DNA of 64,000 nt from Planctomycetaceae bacterium (GTDB lineage Bacteria; Planctomycetota; Planctomycetia; Planctomycetales; Planctomycetaceae). Position numbers and translations under genes: made by a program. This document shows positions 41,227 through 51,059 of the stretch, in pieces. The DNA lies in assembly GCA_021732785.1 (NCBI GenBank), contig JAKFUG010000004.1:1-64000 (forward strand), in the 5' to 3' direction. Every line of letters starts with the position of its first letter. Position 1 is the stretch's first letter. The notes under the pieces are model-generated. The model was not told the origin of the DNA and ran no database searches. It was given only the letters and a program-made list of their open reading frames with translations.

Positions 41227-43362
41227 ATGTACTTTTCGGATGTGTACTCGATCTCAAATGACGTTCTATCAAAGTCGAAGGTCTTTGACATTTCCCTGAG
41301 CAGCGATCTGCCACTTTTCATTGATCCGTTTCTCATTTTTGACAGCGAGAAGCCGCGCTACCAGAAACTCCACCAAGACATTGTTCGTTACGTCACCTTT
41401 GTTCGGGACAAGCTTGTCAGTGAACAGGTCACTGAAAGTCAGTTGGAAGAGTGGCTCCACTTTCCTGAAATCCGAAATAATTGGCTCGGATACTCTTTGG
41501 GCAGCAATCAAGGCCACGGATTAGGTGGCAGATTTGCGGGCGGCGCTGCCATCGGTCTCAAAGGTCCCGTCAGTGATTTTGGTCACGAGAATGTGTCGAA
41601 AGGCAGCCACATCGAACGCCTTTTTCTATTCTCTGAAGGAGCTGGGAAAGATGGGCTAAGCGATTTTATCACCAATCTTTGTCACGAATTTCTTTTGGAA
41701 TTTACGCAGAAATTCGCCCGGAAACACCTACCTGAGAAGCATTGCCGGGAGTTTAACGTCCGTCGCGTACGCTTCGATTTCACCAAAGAACGGTGGGTCA
41801 GCAGTACGTTCTATCTGCCTGCATTCAAGACGGAATATGTACTACTGACTCCGTCCGATTTACTCACCCAATCGGTCCCATGGATTAACCGCTCTGATCT
41901 GTTTGAACGATTCGGCGGAATGCTTGAAGCGATGAGTGACTCGCAACTCCGTGGAAAAGTGAACGACTTCCTGTCGCAAAAACTTTCGCGGCCACCACGT
42001 TATCCGAAGAAAAAGCAGTATCGTCCCACGGAGAAGGAAAAACGTGCAGCTTATGCGAGTGCTCTTGAGCTATACCCTGAACTGGCGAATTGGTACGTAG
42101 CCGCAAAAGAATTGTTGGGCGATGAAGCCGTCGCCCAAAGCCAGCAGCGCGTGTCGCGCGCGGACGATCTGTATCGAACTCGCGTACTAGAATTCGTGTC
42201 GAGAACGCTACGTCCACTCGGCTTTTTTGACATTAATGTGACGGAAAGACCAAGGCTGTTGTCTACGTTCGCAAATTCAATTGAACAAGATGGATGTACG
42301 CTGTTTTTAGGCGACGAGGGCGTTGTGAATGAGCTATCTACTGATGATGTCAAATTAATCTGCACGCTGGCATGGCGAGCAGATGGAAACGAGCGACGGT
42401 TGCTGCCGGATTTTCGATTTGCTTATGACGACAAATCTGCAACACAATTAGAGTCGCATTTGAGTACCAGCAAAAAGAAGGCCGGTACGTTTGTTGTCAC
42501 AACGGACCATAGCAAGAAAGCACGGATTGAGTTTATCGTAGAATCAAGCGGCCTGAAGCAGGTTCAGGCCGCCTCGCTTTCAGCACAATTAGAGCGACGG
42601 GATAAAGTGGAAAGCATCTTCATCAGTTACACGACAAATGATGAAAAATGGGCTCGCTGGATTGGTCGCGTTTTGATGGCGGCGGGCTATTCCGTGACCG
42701 CACAATTCAAGGACTTCTTGCCTGGAACTAACTTTGTTAGGCAAATGGACGACGCAATCAAGAAGACGGACCGAACGATAGCGGTCTTGTCGCGAGACTA
42801 TTTGCAGTCTAGTTTCGCTACCGCGGAATGGCAGGCTGCATTCCGTAATGATCCACTTGGACAAGAGCGAAAACTCGTGCCAGTTCGTGTCTCTAAAATA
42901 TCGAAGGCCGACCTTTCTGGCTTGCTTGGTTCAATTGTCTACGCCGACCTTATCGGGCTGACAGAAACGTCTGCGACAGCAGTACTTCTCGGAGCGATCG
43001 GCGCACACAGACGGCCGGCGGATCTGATCGGAGATTCCACCTTTCCGGGCCAATCCAATGAGCCTGATGAGTTTGACTCCTTTCTGAGGAGCGTACCTCG
43101 GAAGTTCGCAAGAGTAGTTGCCGGCTCGAATGCAATTAAGCGATTACAACTGGCGGCAAGAATTGTGGGCCTGAAGACTAATCAAGTCAATTTACTGATT
43201 TATGCTTTGAATCCACCGGAGAACGAGATTCCTCCAGTTAGTGCCCCTGCAAAAGATCGCGCGACCTCATTGCTTGATTGGATATCACGTGAAGGAATTG
43301 ACTCAAGGGTTATCGAGACGCTAATCGAGCAATTTGATAGCGATGAGTCTTCCGCAATTTGA
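41227..43362 (+). CDS. TIR-domain protein with a large unrecognised N-terminal region, candidate defence effector
   Basis: A 711-residue single-gene fusion. Residues 1-455 are not recognised but contain well-formed motifs: LPLFIDPFLIF (29-38), NNWLGYSLGSNQGHGLGGRF (84-103), SDFGHENVSKGSHIERLFLF (116-135), GKDGLSDFITNLCHEFLLEFT (140-160) and YVLLTPSDLLTQSVPWIN. Residues 462-592 are a TIR domain: ESIFISYTTNDEKWARW, GYSVTAQFKDFLPG, TIAVLSRDYLQSSFATAEWQAAF, with E534 placed as the catalytic glutamate of NAD-cleaving TIRs. Residues about 630-705 are helical (IKRLQLAARIVGLKTNQVNLL, ATSLLDWISREGI), possibly an effector-associated domain. G+C is 42-50% in three 60-base samples against 63-65% in neighbours, a sign of transfer. 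The start has only a weak ribosome site. Confidence 0.85.
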   Translation: MYFSDVYSISNDVLSKSKVFDISLSSDLPLFIDPFLIFDSEKPRYQKLHQDIVRYVTFVRDKLVSEQVTESQLEEWLHFPEIRNNWLGYSLGSNQGHGLGGRFAGGAAIGLKGPVSDFGHENVSKGSHIERLFLFSEGAGKDGLSDFITNLCHEFLLEFTQKFARKHLPEKHCREFNVRRVRFDFTKERWVSSTFYLPAFKTEYVLLTPSDLLTQSVPWINRSDLFERFGGMLEAMSDSQLRGKVNDFLSQKLSRPPRYPKKKQYRPTEKEKRAAYASALELYPELANWYVAAKELLGDEAVAQSQQRVSRADDLYRTRVLEFVSRTLRPLGFFDINVTERPRLLSTFANSIEQDGCTLFLGDEGVVNELSTDDVKLICTLAWRADGNERRLLPDFRFAYDDKSATQLESHLSTSKKKAGTFVVTTDHSKKARIEFIVESSGLKQVQAASLSAQLERRDKVESIFISYTTNDEKWARWIGRVLMAAGYSVTAQFKDFLPGTNFVRQMDDAIKKTDRTIAVLSRDYLQSSFATAEWQAAFRNDPLGQERKLVPVRVSKISKADLSGLLGSIVYADLIGLTETSATAVLLGAIGAHRRPADLIGDSTFPGQSNEPDEFDSFLRSVPRKFARVVAGSNAIKRLQLAARIVGLKTNQVNLLIYALNPPENEIPPVSAPAKDRATSLLDWISREGIDSRVIETLIEQFDSDESSAI

Positions 43363-43697
43363 AGTTTCACCGACGGATGGCTGGGGCGAAGTCTACGGTG
43401 ATTGACGGTCCCACTGGCGGCTTTCCTGCCAGTGTAAGTTTGGTAGCACGGATGGGGCGTTTGCATTTCTCAATTGAGAGCGTGTTGCCCCATCGAAGAC
43501 ACGGGCGGACGAGCCGCCCGTGGCGCCTGGCGCTGTCCCGGTCGCCATCGGAATGGCAACGGCGGCGACCCGTGCCGCCGTGGATTGCGACAGGCAATCT
43601 GAGCCACTCCGATTCACGAGGGGCACGCGGGTTCCTCGCGATTTTCCTCAGGGTTGCGCGCAATCCCACGGGGTCCCTCTCTCCGTGTTCCCAACCC
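43363..43697. repeat. Cluster of unrelated short palindromes left of the transposase
   Basis: No gene. Visible hairpins include CACTGGCGG/CTGCCAGTG (about 43409-43435), ATGGGGC/GCCCCAT (about 43453-43493) and CACGGGCGG/CCGCCCGTG (43500-43522). They differ from each other and look like remnants of several dispersed families landing at one site. Confidence 0.55.
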
Positions 43698-43791
43698 CCG
43701 CTTCGCGGTTTCGCGCGTCGCGCGGAATGGTTCCCAGTGAATTCGATGACACTCAGAAACACTTTGCGCGGGGCGCGAAACCGCGAAGCGG
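43698..43791. repeat. Palindromic repeat family H, left copy
   Basis: Arms CCGCTTCGCGGTTTCGCGC and GCGCGAAACCGCGAAGCGG around a 50-base asymmetric centre. It ends 42 bases before the transposase start codon. Confidence 0.9.
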
Positions 43792-43833
43792 AATTGGTAG
43801 ACTTCTTGGAGCAATCCATCTTGGGAGATCATC

Positions 43834-44436
43834 ATGCTGATTGCGCACCACCTGATTTTCACGGCGTACGGGTGGTGGCTTCCCAATGACCCGCGCGGGA
43901 GTCTGTCTCACGACATCCGCGTCGAACGGATCGATGATCTCGGCGATGCTCACTACGGCCGGAAGATGCAGCAACCGTTGTCGAGAGAGATTCGTGACTT
44001 CTACTTCGACGCCGAACACCGCCTGCGGCATCCGTTATTACTCTTCGATGATGACGACATCGCCGTGATTGCTGACGGCATCGCCGAGACGATTCATACG
44101 CAGCACTACACCTGTTATGCCGCCGCGGTGATGCCTGACCATGTCCACCTGGCGATCCGTATCCATCGCGACAAAGCGGAAGAAATGCTCGCCACGTTTC
44201 AGGACACCACGCGGCGACGGTTGTATGCCCACGAGCGACGCACCCCCTCTCATCCCACCTGGGGCGTCCCCGGCTGGAAGGTGTTCATCGATACCGAACG
44301 GCAGTTGCGGGCCACGATTCGGTATATCGAAGAGAATCCCATCAAAGCCCGACGACCGGCACAGAAGTGGGATTTCGTCATGCCGTATGATGGTTGGTTA
44401 CCAGGGTTGCATCCGGATCGTCGAAACAGGAAGTAA
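43834..44436 (+). CDS. REP-associated tyrosine transposase (IS200-like, Y1 family)
   Basis: A 200-residue single-strand-specific transposase of the IS200/RAYT group. The metal-binding HUH motif is PDHVHLAI (H103, H105). The N-terminal LIFTAYGWWLPNDPRGS and C-terminal IRYIEENPIKARRPAQKWDFV are characteristic of this transposase-like family. The catalytic tyrosine is probably Y131 in RRRLYAHE, but that is an inference. RAYTs act on hairpin-forming REP DNA, usually without moving themselves. A GGGA ribosome site precedes the ATG. It lies between the TIR gene and clpB. Confidence 0.88.
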   Translation: MLIAHHLIFTAYGWWLPNDPRGSLSHDIRVERIDDLGDAHYGRKMQQPLSREIRDFYFDAEHRLRHPLLLFDDDDIAVIADGIAETIHTQHYTCYAAAVMPDHVHLAIRIHRDKAEEMLATFQDTTRRRLYAHERRTPSHPTWGVPGWKVFIDTERQLRATIRYIEENPIKARRPAQKWDFVMPYDGWLPGLHPDRRNRK

Positions 44437-44443
44437 ACCCACG

Positions 44444-44536
44444 CCGCTTGCGGTTTCGCGCCCCGCGCCAACTGTTTCTCAGTGTCCCCGAAGACACTGG
44501 GAAGCGATCTGCGCGAGGCGCGAAACCGCACAGCGG
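44444..44536. repeat. Palindromic repeat family H, right copy (inverted)
   Basis: Arms CCGCTTGCGGTTTCGCGCC and GGCGCGAAACCGCACAGCGG with a central GTTTCTCAGTG...CACTGGGAA. It begins 7 bases after the transposase stop and is the reverse orientation of the left copy. Confidence 0.9.
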
Positions 44537-44577
44537 CGTCGGTTCACGTTTTGAAACGATCGATTCGTTCGGGGTGA

Positions 44578-47178
44578 TCACGTCGCAAATGTGAAATCGC
44601 CGTTTTGGACGTCGATGGTGATGGTGTCGCCTTCGTTAAAGTCGCCGGCGAGGAGGCGGTTGGCGAGTTCATTTTGGAGGCGTTGCTGGATCACTCGTTT
44701 CAGTGGACGCGCACCGTAGACCGGGTCGTAGCCTTCGTCGGCGAGGACCGTTTTCGCGGCGTCGGTGACGTGGAGTGTGAGTTCCTGATCGCTCATCCGC
44801 GATTGCAGCTTTTCGAGCTGCAGATCGACGATTTTGCGGATGTCTTTCTTGTCCAACGGATGGAACACGATGGTTTCATCCACGCGGTTGAGGAACTCGG
44901 GGAGAAATTCTTTTCGCAAAGCGGCAAGCACACGGCGTCTGATCTCGGCATCATCTTCTTTGTCCGACAGATCCATGATGAGCTGGCTGCCGATGTTTGA
45001 GGTCATCACCACGATGGTGTTGGTGAAGTCGACGGTGCGGCCGTGGCTGTCGGTGAGACGGCCGTCGTCGAGGACCTGCAGCAGCACGTTGAAGACATCG
45101 CGGTGGGCCTTCTCGATTTCGTCGAGCAGCAGCACCGTGTAAGGGCGGCGACGCACGGCTTCGGTGAGCTTGCCGCCCTCTTCGTAGCCGACGTATCCGG
45201 GAGGGGCCCCGATGAGCCGGGCGACGGAGTGCTTTTCCATGAATTCGGACATGTCGATGCGGACCATGGCCCGTTCGTCGTCGAAGAGGAACGCGGCGAG
45301 GGCTTTGCAAAGTTCGGTTTTGCCGACGCCGGTGGGGCCGAGGAAAATGAACGAGCCGATGGGGCGGTGCGGGTCTTGCATACCCGAGCGCGACCGCCGC
45401 ACGGCGTTGGCGACCGCAGTGACCGCTTCTTCCTGGTTGATCATCCGCTGATGGATGTGGTCTTCCATCTGGAGCAGCTTTTGCCGTTCGGCTTGCAGCA
45501 GTCGTGAAACTGGAACGCCGGTCCACACGCTGACGACTTTGGCGATGTCTTCCTGCGAAACTTCTTCGCGCAGCATCCGCGGGCCTTCGGCGAGGCTGGC
45601 GACTTTCGTCTCCATGTCGGCGAGACGTTGTTGTGCCGACTTCAGTTGTTGCTCAGCTTGGAACGCGCGGACGTAGTCATCGTTGGCGTTCGTCTTCTGC
45701 GCGGTCGAGAAAGCCTGTTCGTAACCGGTGCGGAGTTTTTCAATTTCTTCCTGGAGGGGACGGAGACCGGAGAGTGCGGACTTCTCGGCTTCCCAACGGG
45801 CTTTGAGCGTTTTGACGGAGTCTTCGCGCTCGGCGATTTCCTTGCGCAGGGTTTGCAAACGGGACTGGCTGTCGGGGTTCGCTTCCTTGCTGAGCGCGGC
45901 AGCTTCGATTTGCATGCGGGTGAGTTGCCGGGTCGCTTCGTCGATCTCGACGGGCATCGAGTCCATTTCCATCCGCAACCGGGACGCCGCTTCATCGACG
46001 AGATCGATTGCCTTATCGGGAAGGAAGCGGTCATTGATGTAGCGGTCGGACAACGTCGCCGCGGCGATGAGGGCATCGTCGAGAATTCGGACACCGTGAT
46101 GAGATTCGTAGCGCTCTTTCAGGCCGCGAAGAATCGAGATGGTGTCTTCGACGGAGGGTTCATCGACAAGGATGGGTTGGAAGCGCCGTTCGAGCGCGGG
46201 GTCTTTCTCGATGTATTTTCTGTACTCATCGAGAGTGGTCGCGCCGACACAGTGGAGTTCACCGCGCGCGAGTGCCGGCTTGAGGAGGTTCGAGGCATCC
46301 ATTGCGCCTTCGGCGGCACCGGCACCCACGACGGTGTGCAACTCGTCGATGAAGAGAACGACCTTGCCTTGAGCATCGGTGACTTCTTTGAGTACCGATT
46401 TCAAACGGGATTCGAATTCCCCACGATGGCATGCCCCCGCGATGAGCGCCCCGAGATCGAGCGCAATGACACGCTTGTCTTTCAGGTTCAGCGGGACATC
46501 GCCGAGGACGATGCGATGAGCGATCCCTTCGACGATGGCGGTCTTGCCGACGCCGGCGTCACCGATGAGGACGGGGTTGTTTTTCCGGCGGCGGGAGAGG
46601 ACTTGGATCACGCGGCGGATTTCCGCATCGCGGCCGATGACGGGGTCAATCTTGCCCTGCCTCGCGAGGGCGACGAGATCCTTCCCGTACTTTTCGAGGG
46701 CCTGGTATTTGTCTTCGGGGTTCTGGTCGGTCACTTGTTGACTCCCGCGAACGGTCTTCAGAGCGTTGAGAATATCGGTCTCGGTCACGCCGTTGAGCTT
46801 CAGAATGCGCTGTGTCTGTTCGTCGGACTTCGTGAGCGAAAGCAGCAGGTGTTCGGTGGAGACGAAGTTGTCCTTCATCTGCTCGGAAAGCGTCGACGCT
46901 TGATTGAGGACCTGCATCAACGCAGAACCGGCCGACGATTGTCCGCCGGATTGTTGCGGCAGCTTTTTGATGTCGGCTTCGACGATGGACTGCAACTGAC
47001 TGAAGTTGACGCCGATCTTGTCGAGTAACGGCCGGACGATCCCGCCCGCTTCGTCGAGCAGGGCCTTGAGCAAGTGCAGCGGTTGGATCTGCGGATTACC
47101 GCGTTCTTCCGCCAATTGCTGAGCGGCTTGCACGGCTTCTTGCGCTTTGACGGTGAGCTTGTCCATACGGAAGGCCAT
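44578..47178 (-). CDS. clpB: Protein disaggregase ClpB
   Basis: An 866-residue Hsp100 that, with DnaK, extracts proteins from aggregates. Domains are the N-domain (1-145), NBD1 with Walker A GDAGVGKT (206-213), the coiled-coil middle domain (about 400-520), and NBD2 with [10 protein letters not shown] and the pore loop [13 protein letters not shown]. In NBD1 the usual pore-loop KYRG is replaced by CHRG (C250-H251-R252-G253, numbering that coincides with E. coli ClpB). A GAGGAG ribosome site precedes the ATG. It lies 161 bases downstream of dnaK on the same strand, so the two chaperones that cooperate are adjacent. Confidence 0.96.
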   Translation of the reverse strand: MAFRMDKLTVKAQEAVQAAQQLAEERGNPQIQPLHLLKALLDEAGGIVRPLLDKIGVNFSQLQSIVEADIKKLPQQSGGQSSAGSALMQVLNQASTLSEQMKDNFVSTEHLLLSLTKSDEQTQRILKLNGVTETDILNALKTVRGSQQVTDQNPEDKYQALEKYGKDLVALARQGKIDPVIGRDAEIRRVIQVLSRRRKNNPVLIGDAGVGKTAIVEGIAHRIVLGDVPLNLKDKRVIALDLGALIAGACHRGEFESRLKSVLKEVTDAQGKVVLFIDELHTVVGAGAAEGAMDASNLLKPALARGELHCVGATTLDEYRKYIEKDPALERRFQPILVDEPSVEDTISILRGLKERYESHHGVRILDDALIAAATLSDRYINDRFLPDKAIDLVDEAASRLRMEMDSMPVEIDEATRQLTRMQIEAAALSKEANPDSQSRLQTLRKEIAEREDSVKTLKARWEAEKSALSGLRPLQEEIEKLRTGYEQAFSTAQKTNANDDYVRAFQAEQQLKSAQQRLADMETKVASLAEGPRMLREEVSQEDIAKVVSVWTGVPVSRLLQAERQKLLQMEDHIHQRMINQEEAVTAVANAVRRSRSGMQDPHRPIGSFIFLGPTGVGKTELCKALAAFLFDDERAMVRIDMSEFMEKHSVARLIGAPPGYVGYEEGGKLTEAVRRRPYTVLLLDEIEKAHRDVFNVLLQVLDDGRLTDSHGRTVDFTNTIVVMTSNIGSQLIMDLSDKEDDAEIRRRVLAALRKEFLPEFLNRVDETIVFHPLDKKDIRKIVDLQLEKLQSRMSDQELTLHVTDAAKTVLADEGYDPVYGARPLKRVIQQRLQNELANRLLAGDFNEGDTITIDVQNGDFTFAT

Positions 47179-47299
47179 GCTGACTCCTCATCTCTGGGCG
47201 TGCGGCGACCTGCGTCTGTGGTCGAAGACCTCAGTGCGACGGCATCATTGTCTTGTCGTGGGAAACGATTCGTGGATGGGAAAAGGCGGGGAGGCAAAC

Positions 47300-47325
47300 G
47301 TGGCCCTCGATCATGATCGAGGGCC
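47300..47325. other. Perfect hairpin between dnaK and clpB
   Basis: TGGCCCTCGAT and ATCGAGGGCCA with a four-base loop, and no U tract on the dnaK side. It may act as a processing or partial-termination signal that sets the dnaK/clpB ratio. Confidence 0.6.
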
Positions 47326-47339
47326 ACGCGAATCGAACA

Positions 47340-49238
47340 TCAGCTCTTCTTTTCAAACTCGGCGTCGATCACACCGTCGTCTTTGCCACCGGCGGCGTCC
47401 GGTTGTCCGTCCGCACCCGGGGTAGCTCCGGCGGCGCCTTGCATGTGCTGGGCCATCGCGTAGCTGGCTTGTTGCAGGGCTTCGACGGCGGCGTTGATGG
47501 CGCCGGGGTCTTCGCCCTTTTCGACTTCCTTCACCTTGGCGATGGCGGCTTCGATTGCGGACTTGGAACCGGCGTCGAGTTTGCTGCCGTGTTCTTTCAG
47601 CATCTTCTCGACGTCGTAGACCGACGTCGACGCCTTGTTCTTGGCTTCGGCGAGTTCGCGGCGGCGCTTGTCTTCGGCGGCATGGGCTTCGGCGTCGCGC
47701 TTCATCCGATCGACTTCGGCCGTGTCGATGCCGCTGGCGTTTTCAACCTTGACGGTTTGTTCCTTGCCACTGCCGGTGTCCTTCGCCTTGACGCTAAGGA
47801 TGCCGTTGACGTCGATGTCGAACGAGACTTCCACCTTAGGCACACCGCGCGGTGCGGGCGGGATACCGTCGAGGTTGAACTGGCTGAGTTGGCGGTTATC
47901 GCGCGCCATCGGGCGTTCACCCTGGTAGACGCTGACCGTCACCGCGGTTTGACCATCGGCTGCGGTCGAAAACGTTTCTTTCTTCGTGACCGGGATTGTG
48001 GTGTTGCGTTCCACGAGGACGGTCATGATGCCGCCCTCGGTTTCGATCCCGAGGGACAGCGGCGTCACGTCGAAGAGAACCATGTCCTTCACATCGCCGG
48101 TGATGATCGCCCCTTGGATCGCAGCCCCGATCGATACCACTTCATCCGGGTTCACACCGCGGTGGGGTTCTTTCCCCTTGAAGAGTTTCTTGACGAACTC
48201 CTGAATCTTCGGCACGCGGGTCGAACCGCCGACGAGCACGACTTCATCGATCTGCTCGGGTTTCAGTTTGGCGTCGCGAAGGGCGCTTTCCACCGGAATG
48301 CGGCACCGTTCGACGAGATCGTCGATCAGCTTTTCAAATTCCGCGCGGCTGATGGTGAGTTGCAAATGCTTCGCACCGGACGAGTCTGCCGTGATGAACG
48401 GCAGATTGATGTCCGTGCTCTGCTGGGTCGACAGTTCCTTCTTCGCCTTTTCGGCGGCTTCGCGCAGACGTTGCAGCGCCATCGCGTCCTTGCGGAGGTC
48501 GATGCCGTTTTCCTTCTCGAACTTTTCGGAGACGAATTGCACCAGGCGCTGATCGAAGTCATCGCCGCCGAGGTGCGTGTCCCCGTTGGTGCTGAGGACT
48601 TCAATCACATCGTCTTCGACTTCGAGGACCGAGATATCGAACGTACCGCCGCCGAAATCGAACACGGCGATCTTTTCGTTCTTCTTCGTTTGCAGGCCGT
48701 ACGCCAACGCGGCCGCGGTTGGTTCGTTGATGATGCGGTCGACCTTCAGCCCGGCGATTTCACCGGCGTCTTTTGTTGCCTGCCGTTGCGCATCATTGAA
48801 GTATGCCGGTACGGTAACCACGGCGCGGGTGACGGTATGGCCGAGGTATGCTTCCGCGGCTTCTTTCAGCTTGCGGAGGACCATCGCCGAGATTTCGGGA
48901 GGCGTGTAGGTCTTTCCGTGAACTTCGACTTTCACGTACTCACTCGCACCTCCGACGACCTTGTACGGAACGATCTTCTCTTCGGATTCGACTTCCGAAT
49001 GCCGGCGGCCCATGAACCGTTTGATCGAGTAGATCGTGTTCTTGGGATTCGTGACGGCTTGTCGTTTTGCAGGATCCCCCACGAGGCGGTCACCCTTTTC
49101 GGTGAAGGCGACAACACTGGGGGTCAGGCGATTGCCATCCTGGTTGGCGATGACCTTGACTTCGCCCCCCTCCATGATCGAGACCACGGAGTTGGTGGTT
49201 CCGAGGTCAATCCCGATGATCTTTTCCTGGATGGCCAT
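47340..49238 (-). CDS. dnaK: Molecular chaperone DnaK
   Basis: A 632-residue Hsp70. Signatures are [19 protein letters not shown] at the N-terminus, [54 protein letters not shown], the substrate-binding domain ([29 protein letters not shown]) and the C-terminal EEV-like tip [13 protein letters not shown]. Length is standard. It is upstream of clpB. No CIRCE operator is visible in the region before it, so regulation is not through a recognisable HrcA site. Confidence 0.97.
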   Translation of the reverse strand: MAIQEKIIGIDLGTTNSVVSIMEGGEVKVIANQDGNRLTPSVVAFTEKGDRLVGDPAKRQAVTNPKNTIYSIKRFMGRRHSEVESEEKIVPYKVVGGASEYVKVEVHGKTYTPPEISAMVLRKLKEAAEAYLGHTVTRAVVTVPAYFNDAQRQATKDAGEIAGLKVDRIINEPTAAALAYGLQTKKNEKIAVFDFGGGTFDISVLEVEDDVIEVLSTNGDTHLGGDDFDQRLVQFVSEKFEKENGIDLRKDAMALQRLREAAEKAKKELSTQQSTDINLPFITADSSGAKHLQLTISRAEFEKLIDDLVERCRIPVESALRDAKLKPEQIDEVVLVGGSTRVPKIQEFVKKLFKGKEPHRGVNPDEVVSIGAAIQGAIITGDVKDMVLFDVTPLSLGIETEGGIMTVLVERNTTIPVTKKETFSTAADGQTAVTVSVYQGERPMARDNRQLSQFNLDGIPPAPRGVPKVEVSFDIDVNGILSVKAKDTGSGKEQTVKVENASGIDTAEVDRMKRDAEAHAAEDKRRRELAEAKNKASTSVYDVEKMLKEHGSKLDAGSKSAIEAAIAKVKEVEKGEDPGAINAAVEALQQASYAMAQHMQGAAGATPGADGQPDAAGGKDDGVIDAEFEKKS

Positions 49239-49591
49239 TGGTAGGTGTTCCCCGAAGAATATGGAAGTCGTGTGTCTGTGATGAATTCGGCGGCGAAGGA
49301 CGCATTTCCCATTATGCGTTGGCAGTCAATCGCGGATATGTTCTATCTTAGCAAACAGTGCGCCAACTTTCGCGGGCCGAAAGACTCTCTGCCATAAGTT
49401 GTTTTCAATGTGAGCCTTGCGCCTGAATGACGACATTGCAATCTCGATCCACGGCGCGATCGTCGGTCAAAATGGCATGCTGGCGGTCAAGCGAACAAAC
49501 CAGATCTGCCTGCCAAAACGGCAAGCCGCCTCTTCCGCGGAAATGGCAGAGCGTTTTCTGGCACGGCGTCGGTCGTCTCCCCCCACGCCGC

Positions 49592-49621
49592 TTGACAATC
49601 GTCGAAACTGACGAGTACAAA
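49592..49621 (+). promoter_or_regulatory. Possible promoter upstream of pheA
   Basis: TTGACA at 49592-49597 and TACAAA at 49616-49621 with an 18-base spacer. The 563-base gap 49239-49801 between the divergent dnaK and pheA genes holds this candidate and no recognisable gene; an open frame runs through it in phase with pheA but has no supporting ribosome site. Confidence 0.4.
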
Positions 49622-49801
49622 ACGACCTGTGACAGGTGCGTCGCTCTTTGGATTGGTGCCGAAACGACCACCACGGACTTTTCGTTCACTGCCTTGAAGC
49701 GGTGGCGACAAGCCGAAGTTTTTCCCAAAGTCAAACATCAACGGTGGTTATCGCCGACGAACGCCTCAACGGAGGGGGCCGAAGTCGTAACAGGGGGTGG
49801 C

Positions 49802-50959
49802 ATGTCCAGCAAGCCGGTGCCCAAAAAACGTCCAAAAACCAACTCCGCACCGGCCGCGTCAGCGAAATCGGCAGCAGCGGCGGCCGCAACCGCCAAGGCC
49901 AATGCCGAAAACGACCTGAAGCGGATCGATCAGGATATCCTGAAACTGGTCAACCGCCGGGCGGAAGCCACGGCGAAGTTGCTCGAAGCGGCGAATGAGC
50001 GGCGTTCGCTCACGTACGATCCCCGTAACGATGACGATCTGTTCGCCCGCCTGGAAGCGGATAACCCCGGCCCCCTCGCCGGTCGCGCCGTCCGGGGCAT
50101 CTTCCGACAAATCATCAGCGCGGTTCGCAATCAGGTCCGCACCCAACGCGTGGCGTACCTCGGCCCGGCATTCAGCTTCACGCATCTCGCGGCGGTGGAA
50201 CGCTTCGGTGAATCCGCCGATTTGATCCCCGTCAACACGATCTCCGCGGTCTTCGAAGAAGTGAACCGCGGGCATGCGGACTTCGGGTTGGTGCCCATCG
50301 AGAACAGCACCGACGGTCGCATTATCGACACGCTCGACATGTTCACCCGGTTGCCCCTCCGCATCTGTGGCGAAGTCCAACTGGCGATTCATCACAACCT
50401 GCTCGGCAAATCGCCCCGGTCGGAAGTGACGGAAATCTACAGCAAGCCGCAAGCGTTGTCGCAATGTCGCGACTGGCTCAGCCGCAACATGCCACACGCG
50501 CGGCCGATCGAAGTCGCCAGCACGTCGACGGCCGCTCAATTGGCCCGTGACAAGCCGGGTGTCGCGGCGATTGCCAGTCGACAGGCGGCGATGGAATACC
50601 ATCTCAATCTGCTCGCGGAGAACATTGAGGACAACAAGAACAACGTCACGCGGTTCGCGGTCATCGGCGATAAGCCGGTGGGGCCAACGGGGCGCGACCG
50701 GACGTCAATTCTGCTGCAAATTCCGCACAAACCCGGTGCGCTGTCGGATGCGCTGAACTTGTTCAAGGCGAGCAAGTTGAATCTGACATGGATCGAGTCC
50801 TTCCCGCTGCGGGGACCGGAAAGCGGCTACATTTTCTTCATCGACTGCGAAGGCCACTCGAAGGACGCCAAAGTGAAGCGCGCTCTCGAAGAACTGGCAT
50901 CGATGGCCGTCCGCATGGAAGTGCTCGGGTCCTATCCCCGCAGCGAAGCGATTGAGTAA
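49802..50959 (+). CDS. pheA: Bifunctional chorismate mutase / prephenate dehydratase
   Basis: A 385-residue P-protein for phenylalanine synthesis: chorismate to prephenate to phenylpyruvate. The N-terminus is a basic Ala-rich leader, then an AroQ-type chorismate mutase helix ([25 protein letters not shown], about residues 40-64). The dehydratase domain (about 115-295) starts [16 protein letters not shown] and has [13 protein letters not shown] and the catalytic NVTRFAVIG (TRF) motif. The C-terminal ACT domain (about 300-378) starts [18 protein letters not shown] and has [16 protein letters not shown], a variant of the ESRP motif that binds phenylalanine for feedback inhibition. The start is ATG 49802 with GGGGG upstream. 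Confidence 0.94.
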   Translation: MSSKPVPKKRPKTNSAPAASAKSAAAAAATAKANAENDLKRIDQDILKLVNRRAEATAKLLEAANERRSLTYDPRNDDDLFARLEADNPGPLAGRAVRGIFRQIISAVRNQVRTQRVAYLGPAFSFTHLAAVERFGESADLIPVNTISAVFEEVNRGHADFGLVPIENSTDGRIIDTLDMFTRLPLRICGEVQLAIHHNLLGKSPRSEVTEIYSKPQALSQCRDWLSRNMPHARPIEVASTSTAAQLARDKPGVAAIASRQAAMEYHLNLLAENIEDNKNNVTRFAVIGDKPVGPTGRDRTSILLQIPHKPGALSDALNLFKASKLNLTWIESFPLRGPESGYIFFIDCEGHSKDAKVKRALEELASMAVRMEVLGSYPRSEAIE

Positions 50960-50965
50960 CGTATT

Positions 50966-51028
50966 ACGAGCCCGAAGCGCAAGCGCCGGGTAAATTGAAC
51001 ACACCCGGCGCTTGCGCTTCGGGCTCGT
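50966..51028. repeat. Palindromic repeat family J (copy 1)
   Basis: Arms ACGAGCCCGAAGCGCAAGCG and CGCTTGCGCTTCGGGCTCGT. It begins 7 bases after the pheA stop and ends 32 bases before tpiA. The second copy lies on the other side of tpiA. Confidence 0.93.
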
Positions 51029-51059
51029 GGATCATGGAAAACGAAAGCGGATTCACGCA

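Larger units (their letters stand above)
43698..44536 (+). mobile_element. RAYT unit: transposase bracketed by inverted copies of a palindromic repeat
   Basis: The transposase gene at 43834-44436 is enclosed by two copies of family H, at 43698-43791 and 44444-44536. Each copy is itself a palindrome of about 94 bp, and the right copy matches the left in reverse orientation, including the asymmetric centre (ACTGGGAA and GTTTCTCAGTGT-like segments). This is the layout described for REP-associated tyrosine transposases and their REP doublets. No insertion-site duplication was identified. Confidence 0.75.

Noticed and set aside
43500-43522. CRISPR-like repeats left of the transposase
   Set aside because: The hairpins are all different and not evenly spaced; no array and no cas genes are visible.
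47253-49244. 663-residue open frame opposite dnaK
   Set aside because: Shadow of the dnaK gene; no family pattern, and it covers the dnaK coding region end to end.
49239-49420. CIRCE (HrcA) operator before dnaK
   Set aside because: No TTAGCACTC-N9-GAGTGCTAA pattern is present on either strand.
49427-49801. N-terminal extension of pheA by 125 residues
   Set aside because: The extension lacks family similarity and contains a promoter candidate; ATG 49802 has a strong ribosome site and gives the normal length.
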